Notes under the pieces: model-generated | The model's database searches: none | What the model was told of the DNA's origin: nothing | The model's input: the letters and a program-made list of their open reading frames with translations, nothing else | Translations under genes and position numbers: made by a program | Part shown: positions 51,729-58,910 of the stretch, piece after piece | Numbering within the stretch: the stretch's first letter is position 1 | How the letters are laid out: each line of letters starts with the position of its first letter | Assembly: GCF_030264295.1 (NCBI RefSeq) | Contig: NZ_CP127173.1 | Coordinates: forward strand, 5,773,501 to 5,837,500 | Source: Amycolatopsis nalaikhensis | GTDB taxonomy: Bacteria > Actinomycetota > Actinomycetes > Mycobacteriales > Pseudonocardiaceae | Direction of reading: 5' to 3' | DNA length: 64,000 nucleotides

Positions 51729-51853
51729 TGCACCCGCGGACGTACCCGGACGGCGCTCACGCTCAGAACCAGCGAGGCTCTGAAGCGTTTCGGAGCCCGC
51801 CAATGCCTGCTCTCTACGAAGCCGCGGATGGCGTGTACCGGTGGTCGCCGTGA
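51728..51853 (+). CDS. 41-residue mini-ORF in the operon
   Basis: A short polar peptide starting MHPRTYPDGAHAQNQRGSEA and ending MPALYEAADGVYRWSP. Both its start and its stop overlap its neighbours (TGATG at 51726-51730, GTGA at 51850-51853), good evidence that it is translated. No known family. Its size and the nearby peptide-modifying enzymes make a precursor peptide conceivable, but no recognition motif supports that. Confidence 0.5.
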   Translation: MHPRTYPDGAHAQNQRGSEAFRSPPMPALYEAADGVYRWSP

Positions 51854-52035
51854 CCGAGTTAGTGATCGTCTACGCGGGAGCCTTCGCCGCCACGATGGTG
51901 GTCTTGATGGTCGTCACGCTGCTCGCACACGTCGTGCGGGCACACCGACGTACCTGGGGCGAGAAGGCGCGATCACCTCCCGCGAGAATGTCAGGACTCC
52001 CTGAGAAAGGCCGAACGTGGCATATCCGATCATGA
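51850..52035 (+). CDS. Single-pass small membrane protein
   Basis: A 61-residue protein: residues 1-27 form one hydrophobic segment (TELVIVYAGAFAATMVVLMV), followed by a basic cytosolic tail with HVVRAHRRTWGEK. GTG 51850 overlaps the previous stop (GTGA). The end overlaps the glycosylase start by 19 bases. It might anchor a complex of the operon's proteins at the membrane, which is inference. Confidence 0.5.
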   Translation: MTELVIVYAGAFAATMVVLMVVTLLAHVVRAHRRTWGEKARSPPARMSGLPEKGRTWHIRS

Positions 52036-52835
52036 TGTTCGACCACCCCGGATGGCTCCACGGACGCGACGGCCGGACACGACGCGTCCTGCGTTCGGCC
52101 AACGCGGTCTGGTCGGTGATCTGCTCGCCGGCGCCCGAGGGCGGTCACGCGGTCGACATGGTCCGCCTGGCCGGCGACGACAACGGCGCACCCATCGTCG
52201 ACACCGTCGACCCGAAGATCCTGATCGGCGATGCGACCGTGTGCGGTCCGCTGCGAGCCGATGGCCCGATCGCGCGCGTCCGGACCTCGGACGTGTGGGA
52301 AGCGCTCGGCACCGCGATCACCCGGCAGGTGATCAAGGCCGCGACGGCGCGGGACAACTACCGCCGGTTCTGCGAGGCACACGGCCAGCGCTACGACACC
52401 GCGGCCGGTCCGGCGTGGTTGTTTCCCACTCCCGACGTGATCCTCGAGCTGCCTGACCAGTCGTTCGATGCGCTGCGCATGAGGTTCTTCCGGGGCGGTC
52501 TCCGCGCCGCGGCCGAAGCAGCTCTTACAGCGGCCGACGGCTGGGCCGAGATGACCGGCGAGCAGCTGGTCGACGCGGTGCAGAGCGTACGCCGGATCGG
52601 CCCGTGGACGGCCGGCGCCACGGTCGCCGACGTCACCAACGACTACAGCCTCTATCCGTTCGCCGACCTCGCCGTACGCACCTGGGCGCGCAAGCTCGCC
52701 CCCTCCGTGCACTGGCCCGAGACCGAACCCGAGTTCGGCCGGACCTGGCAGGCGATGGCCGGCACGCAGCTGTCCGAGTGGACACTGCTCACCCTCGCTT
52801 GGGGAGTTCGACATGCAATCGGAGTTGCCCTCTGA
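52017..52835 (+). CDS. AlkA-like HhH-GPD DNA glycosylase family protein
   Basis: A 272-residue protein of the HhH-GPD base-excision family. The helical core starts with VWEALGTAITRQVIKAAT (family: AI-x-Q-Q). The helix-hairpin-helix is SVRRIGPWTAG (about residues 190-200) and the catalytic Asp is D217 in YPFADLAVRTWA. A Trp stands where bifunctional enzymes have the attacking Lys, so a monofunctional glycosylase of the AlkA kind is expected. The first 90 residues form a separate beta-rich part. GTG 52017 is used; ATG 52032 is possible. Clustering with a radical SAM enzyme and a nucleotide kinase suggests it may act on a modified nucleotide or base rather than in housekeeping repair. Confidence 0.82.
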   Translation: MAYPIMMFDHPGWLHGRDGRTRRVLRSANAVWSVICSPAPEGGHAVDMVRLAGDDNGAPIVDTVDPKILIGDATVCGPLRADGPIARVRTSDVWEALGTAITRQVIKAATARDNYRRFCEAHGQRYDTAAGPAWLFPTPDVILELPDQSFDALRMRFFRGGLRAAAEAALTAADGWAEMTGEQLVDAVQSVRRIGPWTAGATVADVTNDYSLYPFADLAVRTWARKLAPSVHWPETEPEFGRTWQAMAGTQLSEWTLLTLAWGVRHAIGVAL

Positions 52836-54276
52836 CCTGATCGCCGGCGCCGACCTGACGCGCGGAATCGATGCCCTGTTCGTCAACGCGCCGTTGCGCG
52901 ACTACGACGAGCGCCCGCGGGTGAACGACTTCACGTTGCCGGTGCTGGGCATGGCCTACATCGCCACCTACGCGGCGGCGCAGGGCTTCAACGTCGGCGT
53001 GTTCGACGCCGAGGCGCATGGGCTCGGCGTCGAACAGACCGCCCGCCTGGTGAACGCGGCCGCGCCGCGGTGGGCCGGATTCAACCTGCTGGCCCCGACC
53101 TACGAGATCAGTGCCCGAATCGCCGAACGTCTCGACCGCGGCATCATGCTCATGCTCGGCGGGCACCAGGCGAAAGCGATGCCCGCCGAGATCCTGCGCG
53201 ACCAGCGGATGAGCCGGTGTGAAGCGCTGGTGATCGGTGAGGGCGAAACGCGGGTCGCCGCCCTGCTCGACGACCACCAAAGGCGGACCGAGCTGCCCGG
53301 CGTGATGTGGCTCGACCCAGTCACGCACACCCCGGTCACGGGCGAGACAGGTGCCGACAACAGGCACTACCTCGCACCGGACATCAACGGGTTGCCGTTT
53401 GTCGACCGTGGCTACCTGGCGCAAGACCCGCACTACGACGGCGGCCGGCTCGAGGCGAACCTGGTCGGCGCCCGCGGCTGCCCCTACGACTGCTCGTTCT
53501 GCGGCGCCGCGGTGTCGGCGAACCCCGACATCACCATCCGCATGCGTTCACCGCACAACATCCTCGACGAGATGGACCAGCTCCGCGGCGCGGGCGTGAG
53601 CGCCTTCCGGTTCGTCGACGACCTGTTCCTCGGCGTCCCACGCGTGATCACGACGATGATGACCGCGTTCACCGCCGACCACGTCGGCGACTGGGCACAG
53701 TGGGACGCCACCGGGCGAATCAACGTGCTGAACCGCACGAGCGACACCATGCTCGACACCCTCGCCGCGAACGGCCTGCGCGAGGTCGCGCTCGGTATCG
53801 AGTCCGGCAACGCGCGGATGCTCAAACGGATCGACAAGCGCATCACCCCGGACATGGCGCGGTCGGTGGTGCGCCGCCTCGCCGAGCGCGGGATCAACGT
53901 CAAGGGCTACTTCATCCTCGGGTTTCCGACCGAGACGTGCGCCGAGATCGACGACACCGTACGGCTCGTGCACGACCTGTGGGACATCACAGACCGCCTA
54001 CCCGGCCGATTCCGTGCCTCGGCCTTCGAGTACCGCCCCTACCCCGGTACGCCCGACTGGAGCACCCTGATGACGTCCGGGAAGTACACCGCCGAGCAGC
54101 TGCTCAACTACAGCGCCGTGGACCTCACCGCCGGCGGCGTCGACGAATCGATGCGCGAACGCGACGAGTTCAACTTCTCCGTCAACATCCAGCTGAGCGA
54201 GGCACCGATCGACTACATCCGGCGCAACCTGGTCACGATCACCCGCGCGCAGTTCGACCGGAAGGCGGCCGCATGA
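52813..54276 (+). CDS. B12-binding radical SAM protein
   Basis: A 487-residue enzyme with an N-terminal cobalamin-binding-type domain (residues about 18-155: ALFVNAPLRDYDERPRVNDF, GMAYIATYAAAQGFNVGVFD, MLMLGGHQAKAMPAEIL) and a radical SAM barrel with the 4Fe-4S motif C223-PYD-C227-SF-C230. The GGHQA turn is typical of this class; the DxHxxG motif of B12-dependent methyltransferases is not evident. Later barrel parts read FRFVDDLFLGVPRVITTMMT and GLREVALGIESGNARMLKRI. It may methylate or rearrange an unreactive carbon. The start lies inside the glycosylase end (23-base overlap) and the stop overlaps the kinase start (ATGA). Confidence 0.88.
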   Translation: MQSELPSDLIAGADLTRGIDALFVNAPLRDYDERPRVNDFTLPVLGMAYIATYAAAQGFNVGVFDAEAHGLGVEQTARLVNAAAPRWAGFNLLAPTYEISARIAERLDRGIMLMLGGHQAKAMPAEILRDQRMSRCEALVIGEGETRVAALLDDHQRRTELPGVMWLDPVTHTPVTGETGADNRHYLAPDINGLPFVDRGYLAQDPHYDGGRLEANLVGARGCPYDCSFCGAAVSANPDITIRMRSPHNILDEMDQLRGAGVSAFRFVDDLFLGVPRVITTMMTAFTADHVGDWAQWDATGRINVLNRTSDTMLDTLAANGLREVALGIESGNARMLKRIDKRITPDMARSVVRRLAERGINVKGYFILGFPTETCAEIDDTVRLVHDLWDITDRLPGRFRASAFEYRPYPGTPDWSTLMTSGKYTAEQLLNYSAVDLTAGGVDESMRERDEFNFSVNIQLSEAPIDYIRRNLVTITRAQFDRKAAA

Positions 54277-54914
54277 GGCAACGGCCCCGCGGGCTGTTCG
54301 TCACCATCGACGGCCCGGCCGGAGTCGGCAAGACCACGACAACCCGGCTGCTGCGCGAGCACCTCGCCCAGCGCGGATACCAGGTGCACGCCACAACCCA
54401 GCCCTCGCGCGGCATGCTCGGCGACACCGCCCGGCACAACACCGACACCTATCGCGGGCACACGCTCGCCTGCCTGGTCGCCGCCGACCGGTACCACCAC
54501 CTCGAAGTCGAGGTGCGGCCACAACTCGCCGCGGGGTCGATCGTCGTCTGCGACCGCTACGTCACCTCGTCCTACGTGCTGCAATGCATGGACGGCGTAC
54601 CGCTGGCCTTCGTCGAGGCGATCAACGCCGCGGCCGACGTGCCCGACCTCGCCGTCATCTTGCAGGCACCGCCGGACGTGACGGCGGCCCGAGTCGCCAC
54701 CCGGGGCGCGCACGACCGGTTCCACACCGGCGAGGAGAGCAGCCGACGGGAAAGCGAGCTGTACGAGCAGGCCGCGGAACGGCTCGCGCGGTGGCGGTAT
54801 CCCGTGCTCGCCGTGGACACCGCCGGTGCCTCACCGCCGACGGTCGCGAGCTACCTCACGGACCGAATCGCCGAGTTAGCGGAGGGTCCCGACGCAGAGG
54901 TGGCCACGGCGTAG
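54273..54914 (+). CDS. dTMP kinase-like protein
   Basis: A 213-residue thymidylate-kinase-family protein that would phosphorylate dTMP or a related nucleotide. The P-loop is DGPAGVGKTT (residues 13-22), the DRY motif is D94-R95-Y96 in VVCDRYVTSSY, and the LID-like part is TRGAHDRFHTGEESSRRESE (the R/E-rich segment). It is about the usual length. ATG 54273 overlaps the radical SAM stop. The organism must have a housekeeping tmk elsewhere, so this one is probably specialised, maybe for the product of the neighbouring enzymes. A perfect hairpin follows. Confidence 0.85.
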   Translation: MRQRPRGLFVTIDGPAGVGKTTTTRLLREHLAQRGYQVHATTQPSRGMLGDTARHNTDTYRGHTLACLVAADRYHHLEVEVRPQLAAGSIVVCDRYVTSSYVLQCMDGVPLAFVEAINAAADVPDLAVILQAPPDVTAARVATRGAHDRFHTGEESSRRESELYEQAAERLARWRYPVLAVDTAGASPPTVASYLTDRIAELAEGPDAEVATA

Positions 54915-54918
54915 CCTG

Positions 54919-54952
54919 CCTGCGAGCCCGCCGGAGACGGCGGGCTCGCAGG
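54919..54952 (+). terminator. Perfect 15-bp hairpin with GAGA loop
   Basis: Arms CCTGCGAGCCCGCCG and complement around GAGA, five bases after the dTMP-kinase-like stop codon. It closes the 51483-54914 operon and separates it from the NUDIX gene. Confidence 0.82.
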
Positions 54953-54986
54953 TTCACCGCCCGCCACCCCTGAGGAACGTCACCGG

Positions 54987-55448
54987 ATGCCCGAAGGCCA
55001 GCACACGATCATTGACGTGCACGTTCTGCTCGTTCGCGGCGCCGAGCTGCTTCTCACGCAGCGGCGAGGCACCTACGGCGGGGGAATGTGGCACCTTCCC
55101 TCCGGCAAACTCGACCCCGGCGAATCCTTGCCGGCCGGCGCGGCGCGCGAGGCTGCCGAAGAGATCGGCGTGCTCATCGATCCGGCCGACCTGCGGCACG
55201 TGCACACCCTGCACGTCGCCGGGTCCGGGCCGACGCCGCGGCTCGGTCTGTTCTTCGAGGCTTGCCGATGGTCCGGGGAGCCCTGCAACCGCGAGCCCGA
55301 CAAGTGCTCAGCGGTCGAATGGTTCCCACTCGACAACCTGCCCGACGACGTGATCCCGTACCCGCTCGCCGGCATCCGCGCTTACCTCGACGGCGTCCCG
55401 TTCGGACTACTCGGCTGGGCCGAGCAACCGCACTCGATGCGGGTCTGA
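54987..55448 (+). CDS. NUDIX hydrolase
   Basis: A 153-residue NUDIX protein, hydrolysing a nucleoside diphosphate linked to another group. The NUDIX box fits G40-x5-E46-x7-R54-E55-x2-E58-E59-x-G61 (PGESLPAGAAREAAEEIG). The N-terminal strand is TIIDVHVLLVRGAELLLTQR. The start ATG 54987 lies 34 bases past the hairpin, so it may use its own promoter or read-through. Its substrate is unknown; next to a dTMP kinase, pool cleaning of an altered nucleotide is plausible. Its end lies against the regulator and ATP-grasp fragments. Confidence 0.85.
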   Translation: MPEGQHTIIDVHVLLVRGAELLLTQRRGTYGGGMWHLPSGKLDPGESLPAGAAREAAEEIGVLIDPADLRHVHTLHVAGSGPTPRLGLFFEACRWSGEPCNREPDKCSAVEWFPLDNLPDDVIPYPLAGIRAYLDGVPFGLLGWAEQPHSMRV

Positions 55449-55479
55449 CGGCTTACCTGGCAAGCGAAACATCCCGGTG

Positions 55480-55645
55480 GGAGCTGCCGGTGGCCGTCGA
55501 GTTGGCCGAGCAGGTCACGGACAATGCGGTGCGAGCACTTAGACCCGGCAGGCGCAGCGGCTTCGGCCGCCATGGTGCCATAGTGAGCGCACTGCTCCAC
55601 GTCTTGCTCCAGCAGCGCTGCTTTGGCGAACTGGCCGGCGGCGAA
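55480..55645 (-). pseudogene. C-terminal fragment of an XRE-TPR regulator
   Basis: Read leftward, this stretch gives FAKAALLEQDVEQCAHYGTM, then an Ala-rich helix and HRIVRDLLGQLDGHRQLP. This matches the usual end of Streptomyces-type HTH-TPR proteins (LAxALLxQGDxExAxxxG...RVVxxLRDLxxxLxPHRxxP). No start or DNA-binding part is present, and its upstream end touches the ATP-grasp fragment on the other strand. A deletion evidently joined the two broken genes head to head. Confidence 0.5.
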
Positions 55646-55648
55646 CAC

Positions 55649-56245
55649 ATGGCGCCGGACCTGGCCCTGGGCGCCTGTCCACAGGCCGCGTCCGGGCTGA
55701 CGGTGCCGCGGACCGTGATCACCAACGCCCCGGAGCACGCGGCCGAACACAGCACCTACCTAGGCCCGTCGGCCGTGTACAAGGCCCTCGCGTCGGCGAC
55801 AGTTGCCGATGGCAACCGGGTGGCTTTCATCCCCACGACCGAGGTGACAACCGCGGAGATGGCCGATGGGCGGGTGGCGTTGACCGCGCACCAGTTCCAA
55901 GCACGCGTGCCGAAAGTCCGTGACGTGCGGGCCACCGTCGTCGGCAACCGCGTGTTCGCGGCCACCATTCTCCCGCCCGAGGATGGCACGATCGACTGGC
56001 GCGCGAACTATGCCGCGTTGCACTACGAGCCGGTGACCTTGCCGAACACGGTCGAAGCCGCCTTGCTCAGCCTGCTGGACCGGCTCGGCCTCGCCTTCGC
56101 GGCCGCCGACTTCGTCGTGACGGCAGACGGCCAGCACCACTTCGTCGACCTGAACCCGAGCGGGCAATGGGGTTGGATTCAGGAAGCGACCGGGCTTCCC
56201 ATCGCCGCCGCCCTCGCCGCTTACTTGACAGGAGAAGCCCCGTGA
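55649..56245 (+). pseudogene. ATP-grasp peptide maturase, N-terminal third missing
   Basis: From 55649 the frame matches the C-terminal two thirds of SAV_5884-type ATP-grasp ligases, which make ester or amide cross-links in graspetides: CPQAASGLTVPRTVITNAPE, VYKALASATVADGNRVAFIP, VALTAHQFQARVPKVRDVRA, DWRANYAALHYEPV, LGLAFAAADFVVTADGQ and FVDLNPSGQWGWIQEATGLP. About 110-120 residues (the pre-ATP-grasp domain and peptide-binding side) are absent. The frame is open upstream into the NUDIX gene but that part is unrelated. It overlaps the methyltransferase start by GTGA. Catalysis looks possible only in part; probably inactive. Confidence 0.78.
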
Positions 56246-57417
56246 TCGACCTCGACAGCCACCTGCAGCGCCTGGCCGACGACCTCAACCACGCCTTGGT
56301 CGAGCACCTGGTCGACAAGGGCGCGCTGACCACTCCGCAATGGCGCGCGGCATTCGAGGCACTGCCCCGACACCTGTTCGCACCGAAATTCACCTTGCCG
56401 GACAACCTGGGCGGCCAGTCCCACGACGCCGCCGACAGTGTGCGGCGCGAGGACTGGCTGCGCGCGGTGTACCACGATGACGCGCTGCTGACCGACTTCG
56501 ACGAGCAGGGCATCCTCGTCAGCTCGTGCTCTGCCCCGACCGTGGTAGCCACCATGCTGGAGCACAGCGGCGCTACCGAAGGCAACTCCGTACTGGAGAT
56601 CGGCACCGGCACCGGGTGGACTGCCGCCCTGCTGTCGCACCGGCTGGGGGCCGGGTCGGTGACGTCCGTCGACGTCAACCCGACGTATGTGGACCAGGCC
56701 CGTCAGCGGCTGGACGCTCTCGGCTTGGCCCCGACCCTCGCGGTGGCGGACGGCTACCTCGGCTACCCGCGGCGCGCCCCGTACGACCGGATCATCGCTA
56801 CCGCGTCGCTGCGGCAGGTGCCGCCGGCTTGGCTCGCGCAGGTCCGGCCCGGCGGGACGATCCTCACCGACATCCGTGGGGCGTTCGCCGGCAACCTGGC
56901 CCGCCTGACCGTCGAGGACGACCAGTCCGCGCACGGCCAGTTCATCCCCGCCAGGTTGAACTTCATGCCCTTACGAAGCCCCGAGCAGCCCTTCCTCATC
57001 CAGCCCGAGCTGTCGCGCCGGGCTGTCAGCGAAGGCGGCGAATCCCGCACCACCCGCCTGGCCCCCGGCGTGCTGCGTGAGCGCGGACGCGTGTTCGCGT
57101 TCTTCGCTCAACTGGCGATGCCCGGCACGGATTCCGGGTACATCAAGGTCACGGACGGTCCGATGTATTTCTGCCTTCTCGACCCCCACACCGGCGCATG
57201 GGCGCGGGTCGAGGTCACTCCCGGCGATCCCGCGGCCGACCGCCAGGTCTGGCAAGGCGGCCACCGGCGTCTGTGGGACGAACTGGAAGCCGCACACGAG
57301 CGGTGGCTCCAGCTGCAGCAGCCGCGTCCGGAAGACTTCACCATCCTGATCACACCGGACGCTGAGCAGGTCGTAACCCATCCGGCGACAGACAAGCGGT
57401 GGCTACTGCCGCTGTAG
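56242..57417 (+). CDS. PIMT-like methyltransferase of a graspetide system
   Basis: A 391-residue protein with a protein-L-isoaspartate O-methyltransferase-like SAM domain: RAAFEALPRHLFAPKF, then VLEIGTGTGWTAALLSHRLG (SAM motif I, about residues 115-135), TSVDVNPTYVDQARQRLDAL, and YDRIIATASLRQVPPAWLAQ. The C-terminal 150 residues are the extension seen in ATP-grasp-associated methyltransferases, which turn an Asp of the modified peptide into an aspartimide. Start GTG 56242 overlaps the ATP-grasp stop, the normal gene pair. The gene is complete although its partner is truncated and no precursor is visible. Confidence 0.85.
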   Translation: MIDLDSHLQRLADDLNHALVEHLVDKGALTTPQWRAAFEALPRHLFAPKFTLPDNLGGQSHDAADSVRREDWLRAVYHDDALLTDFDEQGILVSSCSAPTVVATMLEHSGATEGNSVLEIGTGTGWTAALLSHRLGAGSVTSVDVNPTYVDQARQRLDALGLAPTLAVADGYLGYPRRAPYDRIIATASLRQVPPAWLAQVRPGGTILTDIRGAFAGNLARLTVEDDQSAHGQFIPARLNFMPLRSPEQPFLIQPELSRRAVSEGGESRTTRLAPGVLRERGRVFAFFAQLAMPGTDSGYIKVTDGPMYFCLLDPHTGAWARVEVTPGDPAADRQVWQGGHRRLWDELEAAHERWLQLQQPRPEDFTILITPDAEQVVTHPATDKRWLLPL

Positions 57418-57518
57418 CTGGCATGGTTCCCCGTCGCGACAGAGACGGCCCGACGCGTCGCCGAAGCTGCTGTGACGCTGTCTCCGCTGGCCTGGCGGGA
57501 CCGCTAAGGACAGAGACG

Positions 57519-57551
57519 ACACCGCCCCGGCAGCTACCGCAGGGGCGGTGT
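57519..57551 (+). terminator. Hairpin after the methyltransferase gene
   Basis: Perfect 10-bp arms ACACCGCCCC with a 13-base loop, about 100 bases past the stop at 57417. Confidence 0.6.
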
Positions 57552-57589
57552 GAGTTCGGGTCGGTGCCAGTGCCGTCCGAGATTGACGA

Positions 57590-57832
57590 CACACGCGCGG
57601 GATAAGGCGCTGTACCTGACGTGGCTCGCCACGTCCTACCTGCACGCCCACGAGCTACCTGCACGCCAACGACGTCGAGCAGGCCGCTGCGACTCTGACG
57701 CGCGCCTACAACCTGGCCGAGGGAGTCAGCTCGGTACGCCCTGCGGTCCGTATCCAGGCCGTGGCCCGTCAGCTGACGCGGTACCGGTCGACGCCACCGG
57801 TGGGCGAGCTGCTGACCCGGCTGGATGCCTAG
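57590..57832 (+). pseudogene. TPR regulator remnant with a 19-bp tandem duplication
   Basis: The frame HARDKALYLTWLATSYLHA (from about 57590) is the usual TPR end of HTH-TPR regulators. It then breaks: CTACCTGCACGCC occurs twice (57636-57648 and 57655-57667), an 18-of-19-base tandem copy that shifts the frame by one. The second copy restores sense: SYLHANDVEQAAATLTRAYN, LAEGVSSVRPAVRIQAV, ending ELLTRLDA and TAG at 57830-57832. The N-terminal DNA-binding part is absent, so it is doubly broken. The stop codon falls in the IS target site. Confidence 0.62.
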
Positions 57833-57833
57833 G
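57828..57833. repeat. Left IS481 target duplication CCTAGG
   Basis: CCTAGG directly precedes the element's TGTACTG end and is repeated at 58905-58910. It fits the NCTAGN target preference known for IS481. Confidence 0.85.
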
Positions 57834-58904
57834 TGTACTGCCCGGGGAGGTTGCGATCGTGGTGACACGTGATCGGATGATCTTGGCGTGAGGGAGGGCC
57901 TCCGGGTTTGGTGTGGATTGCGACGTCTACACCGACCAACGGAGGCCCTCGTGACCCACGCTAACGCACCCTGACCCCGACTGGCAGACTCCGCCTGGCC
58001 CGCTGTGTCGTCGAGGACGGCTGGCCGCTACGACGGGCCGCGGAACGGTTCCAGGTGTCGGTCTCCACCGCCGCCCGATGGGCAGGCCGCTACCGCGACC
58101 TCGGCGAAGCCGCCATGGCTGATCGGTCCAGCCGCCCGCGCACCAGCCCGGCCCGGACACCGACGCGGACCGAGTGGAGAGTCATCAAGGTCCGGGTGAC
58201 CCGCAGGTGGGGACCCGCGCGGATCGCTTACCCGTTCGGCCTGAACCCCTCCACGGTGCACCGGATCCTGTCCCGTTACCGGCTGGCCCGGCTGACTCAC
58301 CTGGACCGGGCCACTGCCACCCCAGTCCGCCGCTACGAACACCCCGCGCCCGGTGACCTGGTGCACGTGGACATCAAGAAATTGGGCAACATCCCCGATG
58401 GCGGCGGACACAAAGTCCTCGGGCGGGCCGCCGGCCGCCGCAACAGCGGTCAGCGCGGCCATGGCTACGCCTACTTGCACAATGCCGTGGACGATCACTC
58501 CCGCCTGGCCTACACCGAAATCCACGCCGACGAAACCCGGGAAACCGCAGTCGCGTTCTGGACCCGCGCTCAGGCATTCTTCGCCGGTTACGGCATCGCC
58601 ATCCGCCGGGTGCTGACCGACAACGGATCCTGCTACCGCTCACACCTGTGGCGCGACACGCTGCGCGAGGCGGGCGTCACCCCGAAACGCACCCGGCCCT
58701 ACCGGCCGCAAACGAACGGGAAGGTCGAGCGGTTCAACCGCACCCTGCTGGAGGAGTGGGCCTACGCCCAGCCCTACCGCAACGAGACCGAACGACGCCG
58801 CGCCTTGCCAGACTGGCTGCACACCTACAACCATCACCGCGGACACACCGCACTCGCAGGTCACCCACCCGCCAGCCGCGTCCCCAACCTCACGAGTCAG
58901 TACA
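57834..58904 (+). mobile_element. IS481-family insertion sequence, 1071 bp
   Basis: Complete element bounded by terminal inverted repeats that match at 16 of 20 positions (TGTACTGCCCGGGGAGGTTG at the left; the right end reads CAGTACA). It carries one rightward transposase gene and is flanked by the six-base target duplication CCTAGG. The sharp duplication and well-matched ends argue for a fairly recent insertion. Confidence 0.9.
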
Positions 58905-58909
58905 CCTAG
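57951..58909 (+). pseudogene. IS481-type DDE transposase with an early frameshift
   Basis: The transposase has an N-terminal HTH (LRRAAERFQVSVSTAARWAG) and an rve-type catalytic domain: first Asp in LVHVDIKKLG, second in VLTDNGSCYRS, Glu in NGKVERFNRTLLEEWAY. The natural start, GTG 57951 after GGAGG, reads VTHANAP and then hits TGA. The rest (LTPTGRLRLARCVVEDGWPL) is in the next frame from 57971, so one C seems lost in the run CCC at 57969-57971. An internal start at GTG 58055 would omit part of the HTH. The stop codon TAG (58907-58909) lies outside the element, inside the target duplication. Confidence 0.82.
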
Positions 58910-58910
58910 G
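58905..58910. repeat. Right IS481 target duplication CCTAGG
   Basis: Second copy of the target. It contains the stop codon of the transposase on the plus strand and of the acyl-CoA ligase on the minus strand. Confidence 0.85.

Noticed and set aside
51728..51853. The 41-residue ORF as the missing graspetide precursor
   Set aside because: It lacks the Thr/Asp/Glu core repeats expected of graspetide precursors, lies over 3.5 kb away and is in another operon ended by a hairpin.
53307..54272. Upstream extension of the dTMP-kinase-like frame
   Set aside because: This part is an out-of-frame shadow of the radical SAM gene; the kinase starts at ATG 54273 with an ATGA overlap.
55088..55448. NUDIX-ATP-grasp fusion suggested by one open frame
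   Set aside because: The frame before 55449 is not the NUDIX frame but its +1 shadow, so no fusion protein is encoded.
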